In this document: piece by piece, positions 6,758-9,360 of the stretch
Position numbering within the stretch: position 1 is the stretch's first letter
Layout: each line of letters opens with the position of its first letter
Source: an uncultured Muribaculaceae bacterium
GTDB lineage: Bacteria > Bacteroidota > Bacteroidia > Bacteroidales > Muribaculaceae
DNA length: 9,360 nucleotides
Assembly: GCA_934663645.1 (NCBI GenBank)
Contig: CAKUKR010000084.1
Coordinates: forward strand, 1-9,360
Direction of reading: 5' to 3'
The notes under the pieces: generated by a model
Database searches by the model: none
Told to the model about the DNA's origin: nothing
The model's input: the letters and a program-made list of their open reading frames with translations, nothing else
Made by a program: the position numbers and the translations under genes

Positions 6758-7530
6758 TGCAGTTCGTCTTTTAGAAATTCTTTGATTACCGCACGGAAGC
6801 CACGCGGGTTGTCGAGGAATGAATAGTGTCCGCACCCAGGAAACGACACAAGCCCGGCATCGGGTATGAGCCGTTCCATTGTTCTTGCGTCGCTTAGCGG
6901 TGTTGCGGTGTCATTCTCGCCCCAGATGAGGAGCGTTGGGGCTTTGATGTCCGGCATGACGTGTTTCAAATCCTCGTTGACGCATTTGCTCAATATGCCG
7001 CGCATTGTCGGCGAGGCGGCGGCGTAGTCAGCCGACCCGGATTTGCTGCGGCGTTTTTCGAGTATCTTTTCACCGCGCTTCTTGCCCAAAAACAGGTGCA
7101 CCAGATGCTTGAAAGCCTTGTATGTGTAGACCTTATAGTAATACTTCATGCTTCTGCGCGGCTTGATGCCAGCTGCGTCTACGAGCAGCACTTTGTTCAC
7201 GCGGTTGCGGGAGGAGAGGAGTATGGAAATGCGTCCGCCGAAGCTGTGTCCCAGCAGGATCGGGTTGTCAATGCCGAGCATCTTGATGAACTTCTCGACA
7301 AGCTGCGTATACTCCTCGACGCCCCAGATAGCCGGCGGCTCGTCGCTTTTGCCGTGCCCCGGCAGGTCAATGCTGTATACGTGCATTTTGTCGGCGAGTA
7401 TAGCCCGGATGCTTGCGAGCGTCTCGAGCCGGCAGCCCCACCCGTGCATCAATATGATCGGCGCTCCGCCTTCAGGCCCGCACTCGTCATAGTTGATGTT
7501 TACGCCATCTATCTGGATTGACTTTTCCAT
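6754..7530 (-). CDS. Alpha/beta-fold hydrolase
   Basis: This 258-residue cytoplasmic hydrolase has the oxyanion-hole segment HGWG (29-32), DLPGHGKSD (55-63), the nucleophile elbow GHSFGG (94-99, S96), acid D207 (GENDTATP) and H235 (GCGHYSF), so the catalytic triad is complete. A lid region of about 125-180 is basic (KPRRSMKYYYK, KKRGEKILEKRR), which might suit an acidic or membrane-surface substrate (inference). The family covers esterases, lipases and related enzymes, so the reaction cannot be named. It is the first gene of the operon and its TGA overlaps the ATG of the MurF-like ligase, which suggests translational coupling and a shared pathway. The open frame extends to 7683. Start 7530 matches the family N-terminus and lies just beyond a full-consensus promoter; the upstream Met lies beyond that promoter. 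Confidence 0.9.
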   Translation of the reverse strand: MEKSIQIDGVNINYDECGPEGGAPIILMHGWGCRLETLASIRAILADKMHVYSIDLPGHGKSDEPPAIWGVEEYTQLVEKFIKMLGIDNPILLGHSFGGRISILLSSRNRVNKVLLVDAAGIKPRRSMKYYYKVYTYKAFKHLVHLFLGKKRGEKILEKRRSKSGSADYAAASPTMRGILSKCVNEDLKHVMPDIKAPTLLIWGENDTATPLSDARTMERLIPDAGLVSFPGCGHYSFLDNPRGFRAVIKEFLKDELQ

Positions 7531-7535
7531 AATTG

Positions 7536-7566
7536 CAAAATTAGTCAGAATAATCCACTTTACAAA
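7536..7566 (-). promoter_or_regulatory. Bacteroidales promoter of the hydrolase operon, giving a near-leaderless mRNA
   Basis: On the minus strand the -33 box TTTG (7566 to 7563) and -7 box TAATTTTG (7543 to 7536) both match the consensus fully, with a 19-nt spacer. Only 5 nt (CAATT) separate the -7 box from the ATG at 7530. A transcription start near 7532 would leave a leader of about 2 nt. Confidence 0.8.
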
Positions 7567-7614
7567 ATCGGCGGGAGGTGTTTGGCGCGACTGAACCAAA
7601 TAATCTGCGCGGCG

Positions 7615-7646
7615 TTTGTACAGACGGAGATTTTGATATAACTTTG
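7615..7646 (+). promoter_or_regulatory. Bacteroidales promoter of the thioredoxin gene
   Basis: The -33 box TTTG (7615-7618) and -7 box TAACTTTG (7639-7646) match the consensus fully with a 20-nt spacer. The expected start is near 7650, so the leader before the ATG at 7739 is about 89 nt. It is divergent from the hydrolase promoter, with 48 bp between the two -33 boxes. Confidence 0.8.
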
Positions 7647-7649
7647 CAT

Positions 7650-7738
7650 TGCGGCTGTCGCCCTTCGTGGGCGAGGAAACCACCGCTATATGGCGAAATG
7701 CCGTATATGCAACTAAACAACAAAGAACTGACAGAACT
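7650..7738 (+). promoter_or_regulatory. Structured thioredoxin leader with two hairpins and a tiny CxxC reading frame
   Basis: Hairpin 1 pairs 7658-7663 (TCGCCC) with 7669-7674 (GGGCGA) over a 5-nt loop, and GCGG at 7651-7654 could also pair with CCGC at 7683-7686. Hairpin 2 pairs 7687-7694 (TATATGGC) with 7700-7707 (GCCGTATA) in 8 bp with one G-U over GAAAT. The 30 nt before the thioredoxin ATG are A-rich and unpaired, as is usual for Bacteroidota starts. A short frame at 7690-7716 reads MAKCRICN and overlaps hairpin 2. No known riboswitch class is recognised. Confidence 0.45.
7690..7716 (+). CDS. Possible 8-residue leader peptide MAKCRICN
   Basis: ATG at 7690 opens an eight-codon frame ending in TAA at 7714-7716, 22 nt before the thioredoxin ATG and in a different frame. 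It contains two cysteines spaced as CxxC. Its codons lie across hairpin 2 of the leader, so ribosomes reading it would open that hairpin. A frame this short is easily a chance event, and there is no direct sign of translation. Confidence 0.15.
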   Translation: MAKCRICN

Positions 7739-8056
7739 ATGCTGATTCATTTTACTGACGAGGCTGCCGTTAGGGCTATCGAAAGCGGCAAGCCCGTTGT
7801 CATTGATTTTTGGGCTACATGGTGCGGCCCGTGCGTCAAGCTCGGCCCGATAGTGGAGGAACTCGCCGAGAAGTATGCTGACCGCGATGTCATCATCGGC
7901 AAACTCAACATCGACGACAATGTTGACGTGCCGGCGGAGTACCGTGTGCGCAATATCCCCACCGTGCTTTTCTTCAAGGACGGCCAGGTGGTGGAGCGCA
8001 GTGTCGGCCTCGTGAAACTCGCTGACCTTGAGGCTAAGCTCCAGAGCATACTCTGA
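7739..8056 (+). CDS. trxA: Thioredoxin
   Basis: The 105-residue thioredoxin is a cytoplasmic protein-disulfide reductant that is recharged by thioredoxin reductase. Visible features are the buried acid D23 (VIDFWATWCGPC), W28, the redox-active CGPC (29-32), the cis-proline loop NIPT (P74), and VLFFKDGQVVERSVG of the final strands. The length is typical. There is no signal peptide or membrane anchor, which separates it from the TlpA/ResA-like thioredoxins common in this phylum. The open frame extends to 7649, but that Met coincides with the predicted transcription start and would add an unrelated 30-residue extension, so the ATG at 7739 was chosen. The gene is probably monocistronic, with its own promoter and a terminator at 8084-8123. 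Confidence 0.95.
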   Translation: MLIHFTDEAAVRAIESGKPVVIDFWATWCGPCVKLGPIVEELAEKYADRDVIIGKLNIDDNVDVPAEYRVRNIPTVLFFKDGQVVERSVGLVKLADLEAKLQSIL

Positions 8057-8083
8057 CATATACCGTTGAGGCATAACCTGATG

Positions 8084-8123
8084 ACGGCGGTGCGCTGTGC
8101 GCAGTGCCGCCGTTGTGTGTTTT
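8084..8123 (+). terminator. Rho-independent terminator after thioredoxin
   Basis: ACGGCGG (8084-8090) pairs with CCGCCGT (8107-8113). Inside it TGCGC (8091-8095) pairs with GCGCA (8099-8103) over a TGT loop, with a 3-nt bulge at 8104-8106. The T-rich TGTGTGTTTT follows at 8114-8123. The hairpin starts 28 nt after the thioredoxin stop codon. Confidence 0.8.
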
Positions 8124-8143
8124 GAAAATACTGACTAATCTGA
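8112..8143 (+). promoter_or_regulatory. Weak candidate promoter for lipA-lipB
   Basis: GTTG (8112-8115, 3 of 4 of the -33 box) is followed, after exactly 20 nt, by TAATCTGA (8136-8143). This matches TAnnTTTG only in the TA and one of the last four bases, so the element is poor. The -33 part lies inside the terminator tail. A start near 8147 would leave about 10 nt of leader. No better match exists between 8057 and 8156, so lipA may instead depend on readthrough. Confidence 0.25.
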
Positions 8144-8156
8144 CAAACCTATCTAT

Positions 8157-9008
8157 ATGAAAGCAGACTTCCGCCGCAAACCGGATTGGCTGAAAATAAA
8201 ATTGCCGCGTGGCTTCAAGACTTCGCAGGTCGTGGGGTTGCTCAACGAGAAGCACCTGCACACCATCTGCAGCTCGGGCATGTGTCCCAACCGTGGAGAG
8301 TGCTGGGGCAACGGCACAGCGACGTTCATGATCGGCGGCAACATTTGCACCCGCTCTTGCAAGTTTTGCAACGTGGCGACGGGGCGGCCGCATCCGCTCG
8401 ACCCGAAGGAGATTGACGACATCGTGACTTCTGTCAAGGAGTTGAAGCTCCGCCACATAGTGATAACCTCCGTTGACCGCGACGACCTCGAGGATTGCGG
8501 AGCGTCGCACTGGGCAGCTATGATACGCACACTGCGCGAGCAGTGTCCCGGCGTGACCATGGAAGTGCTTATCCCGGACTTCAAGGGCCGCCATGACCTG
8601 ATTGACAGGGTGATAGCAGAACGCCCAGACATCATCTCGCACAATATGGAGACTGTCCGCCGCCTGACCCCCGAGGTGCGCTGCTTTGCCACCTACGACC
8701 GCTCGCTCGACGTGATACACCATATTTCGGAATCGGGCATCCGCTCCAAGTCGGGCATCATGCTCGGCCTCGGCGAGACCGAAGAGGAGATTTTGCAGAC
8801 CATGGACGACCTCCGTGATGCCGGCTGCGAGGTGATGACGATAGGGCAGTACCTGCAGCCCACCAAGGAGCATTACCCGTTGCAGGAATACATCCACCCC
8901 GACACATTCGAGAAATACCGCCTGATAGGGATCGAGAAGGGGTTCCGCCATATAGAGAGTGCGCCGATGGTGCGTTCCAGCTACCATGCCGAGCGGCATA
9001 TACACTGA
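8157..9008 (+). CDS. lipA: Lipoyl synthase LipA
   Basis: The 283-residue radical SAM enzyme inserts two sulfur atoms into protein-bound octanoyl groups to make the lipoyl cofactor of 2-oxoacid dehydrogenases and the glycine cleavage system. Two iron-sulfur sites are visible. The auxiliary cluster has C38, C43 and C49 (CSSGMCPNRGEC), with its serine ligand in RSSY (273-276). The SAM cluster has C64, C68 and C71 (CTRSCKFC). TSVDRDDLEDCGA (103-115), MEVLIPDF (about 136-143) and KSGIMLGLGET are also family signatures. The length is in the usual range, and the N-terminus RRKPDWLKIKLP is standard. LipB starts 7 nt downstream, so the two form an operon for sequential octanoyl transfer and sulfur insertion. 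The long antisense open frame opposite this gene is a shadow. Confidence 0.98.
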   Translation: MKADFRRKPDWLKIKLPRGFKTSQVVGLLNEKHLHTICSSGMCPNRGECWGNGTATFMIGGNICTRSCKFCNVATGRPHPLDPKEIDDIVTSVKELKLRHIVITSVDRDDLEDCGASHWAAMIRTLREQCPGVTMEVLIPDFKGRHDLIDRVIAERPDIISHNMETVRRLTPEVRCFATYDRSLDVIHHISESGIRSKSGIMLGLGETEEEILQTMDDLRDAGCEVMTIGQYLQPTKEHYPLQEYIHPDTFEKYRLIGIEKGFRHIESAPMVRSSYHAERHIH

Positions 9009-9015
9009 CAGCGGC

Positions 9016-9360
9016 ATGATACAAGACTTGGATTTGGGCATAATGCCGTATGCCGAGGCTCTGCAAAAGCAAACGGAACTGTTTGACACTCTGGTAGATG
9101 CCAAGAAAAACGAAGCCGCACCAGGACAGGAGTACCTGCTGACGGTGCAGCACACGCCTGTTTATACTCTCGGCAAGCACGGACATGCGGAAAATATGCT
9201 GCACCGCATACCGGGCGTGGATGTGGTCAGAATCACACGCGGCGGCGACATAACTTTCCATGGCCCGGGGCAGCTTGTGGTGTATCCTATTATAGACATG
9301 GCGCGGCATCATCTCGGAGTGAAAAGCTACATCACACTCCTTGAGGAGTGCATCATCCGC
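9016..9360 (+). CDS. lipB: Octanoyltransferase LipB, 5' part (cut by the window end)
   Basis: LipB moves octanoate from acyl carrier protein to a lysine of lipoyl domains. The first 115 residues are present and remain open to the last base; the full family length is a little over 200. Visible signatures are QHTPVYTLGKHG (45-56) and RGGDITFHGPGQLVVYPI (75-92), the substrate-pocket motif of the family. The catalytic lysine and cysteine lie beyond the window. The ATG at 9016 is 7 nt after the lipA stop codon. There is no Shine-Dalgarno sequence, as for the other genes here. Confidence 0.95.
   Translation, partial: MIQDLDLGIMPYAEALQKQTELFDTLVDAKKNEAAPGQEYLLTVQHTPVYTLGKHGHAENMLHRIPGVDVVRITRGGDITFHGPGQLVVYPIIDMARHHLGVKSYITLLEECIIR

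Noticed and set aside
6758..6835. A 26-residue N-terminal extension of the MurF-like ligase
   Set aside because: It overlaps the conserved C-terminal coding part of the hydrolase and precedes the natural membrane segment. The ATGA-overlapping start is more credible.
7531..7683. A 51-residue N-terminal extension of the hydrolase
   Set aside because: It runs through the hydrolase promoter and into the divergent thioredoxin promoter and leader, and is not hydrolase-like.
744..8145. TAATCTG in three intergenic places (752-758 minus, 7601-7607 plus, 8136-8142 plus) as a regulatory motif
   Set aside because: The motif is seven bases long, and only the lipA copy has a suitable -33 spacing. It is within chance expectation for this length.
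8034..9155. A 373-codon open frame on the minus strand opposite lipA and the lipB start
   Set aside because: The plus strand holds unmistakable LipA and LipB motifs throughout. The antisense translation shows no family signature and is explained by codon bias on the opposite strand.
1..9360. CRISPR array, tRNA, rRNA, insertion sequence, phage or defence genes
   Set aside because: Both strands were read for regular repeats, cloverleaf or rRNA sequence, transposase motifs and toxin-antitoxin pairs, and none was found.

Overview
The window comes from a member of the Bacteroidota, most likely order Bacteroidales. GC content looks moderate, about half by eye, which would fit a gut Muribaculaceae-like lineage, but the family is inference. 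The evidence is a short primary sigma factor without region 1.1, at least four promoters of the Bacteroidales type (TTTG near -33, TAnnTTTG near -7, spacer 19-20), no Shine-Dalgarno sequences, and Bacteroidales-style envelope proteins.

Layout. Positions 1-82 hold an inverted repeat beyond the 3' end of the first gene. On the minus strand, 96-1637 is a two-gene unit: rpoD followed by a small outer-membrane beta-barrel protein. Its promoter lies at 1663-1694. A strong bulged hairpin at 1676-1708 overlaps this promoter and may also end transcription from upstream. The second minus-strand unit, 1812-4531, is a secreted N-acetylmuramoyl-L-alanine amidase with a very long charged tail, followed by an MlaD/MCE lipid-transport protein. 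Its promoter is at 4549-4580. The third minus-strand unit, 4649-7530, is a tightly packed operon: alpha/beta hydrolase, membrane-embedded MurF-like ligase (ATGA overlap) and YfcE-type phosphodiesterase (6-nt gap). Its promoter lies so close to the first ATG that the mRNA should be nearly leaderless. At about 7.6 kb transcription diverges. The plus strand carries thioredoxin with a structured leader of about 89 nt, a terminator, then lipA and the start of lipB, which runs off the window.

How the genes fit together. The region is mostly core functions: transcription (RpoD), envelope building and remodelling (amidase, MCE protein, Mur-type ligase, outer-membrane protein), redox (thioredoxin) and lipoate assembly (LipB attaches octanoate, LipA inserts sulfur). 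I see no mobile element, CRISPR array, tRNA, rRNA or defence system. The least ordinary items are the membrane-fused Mur ligase coupled to a hydrolase, the amidase tail with a repeated PRSLK motif, the thioredoxin leader with a hairpin and a tiny CxxC reading frame, the hairpin across the rpoD promoter, and the alternative-pairing repeat at the left edge. Four genes have over-long open frames whose starts were moved inward using promoter positions and family alignment.
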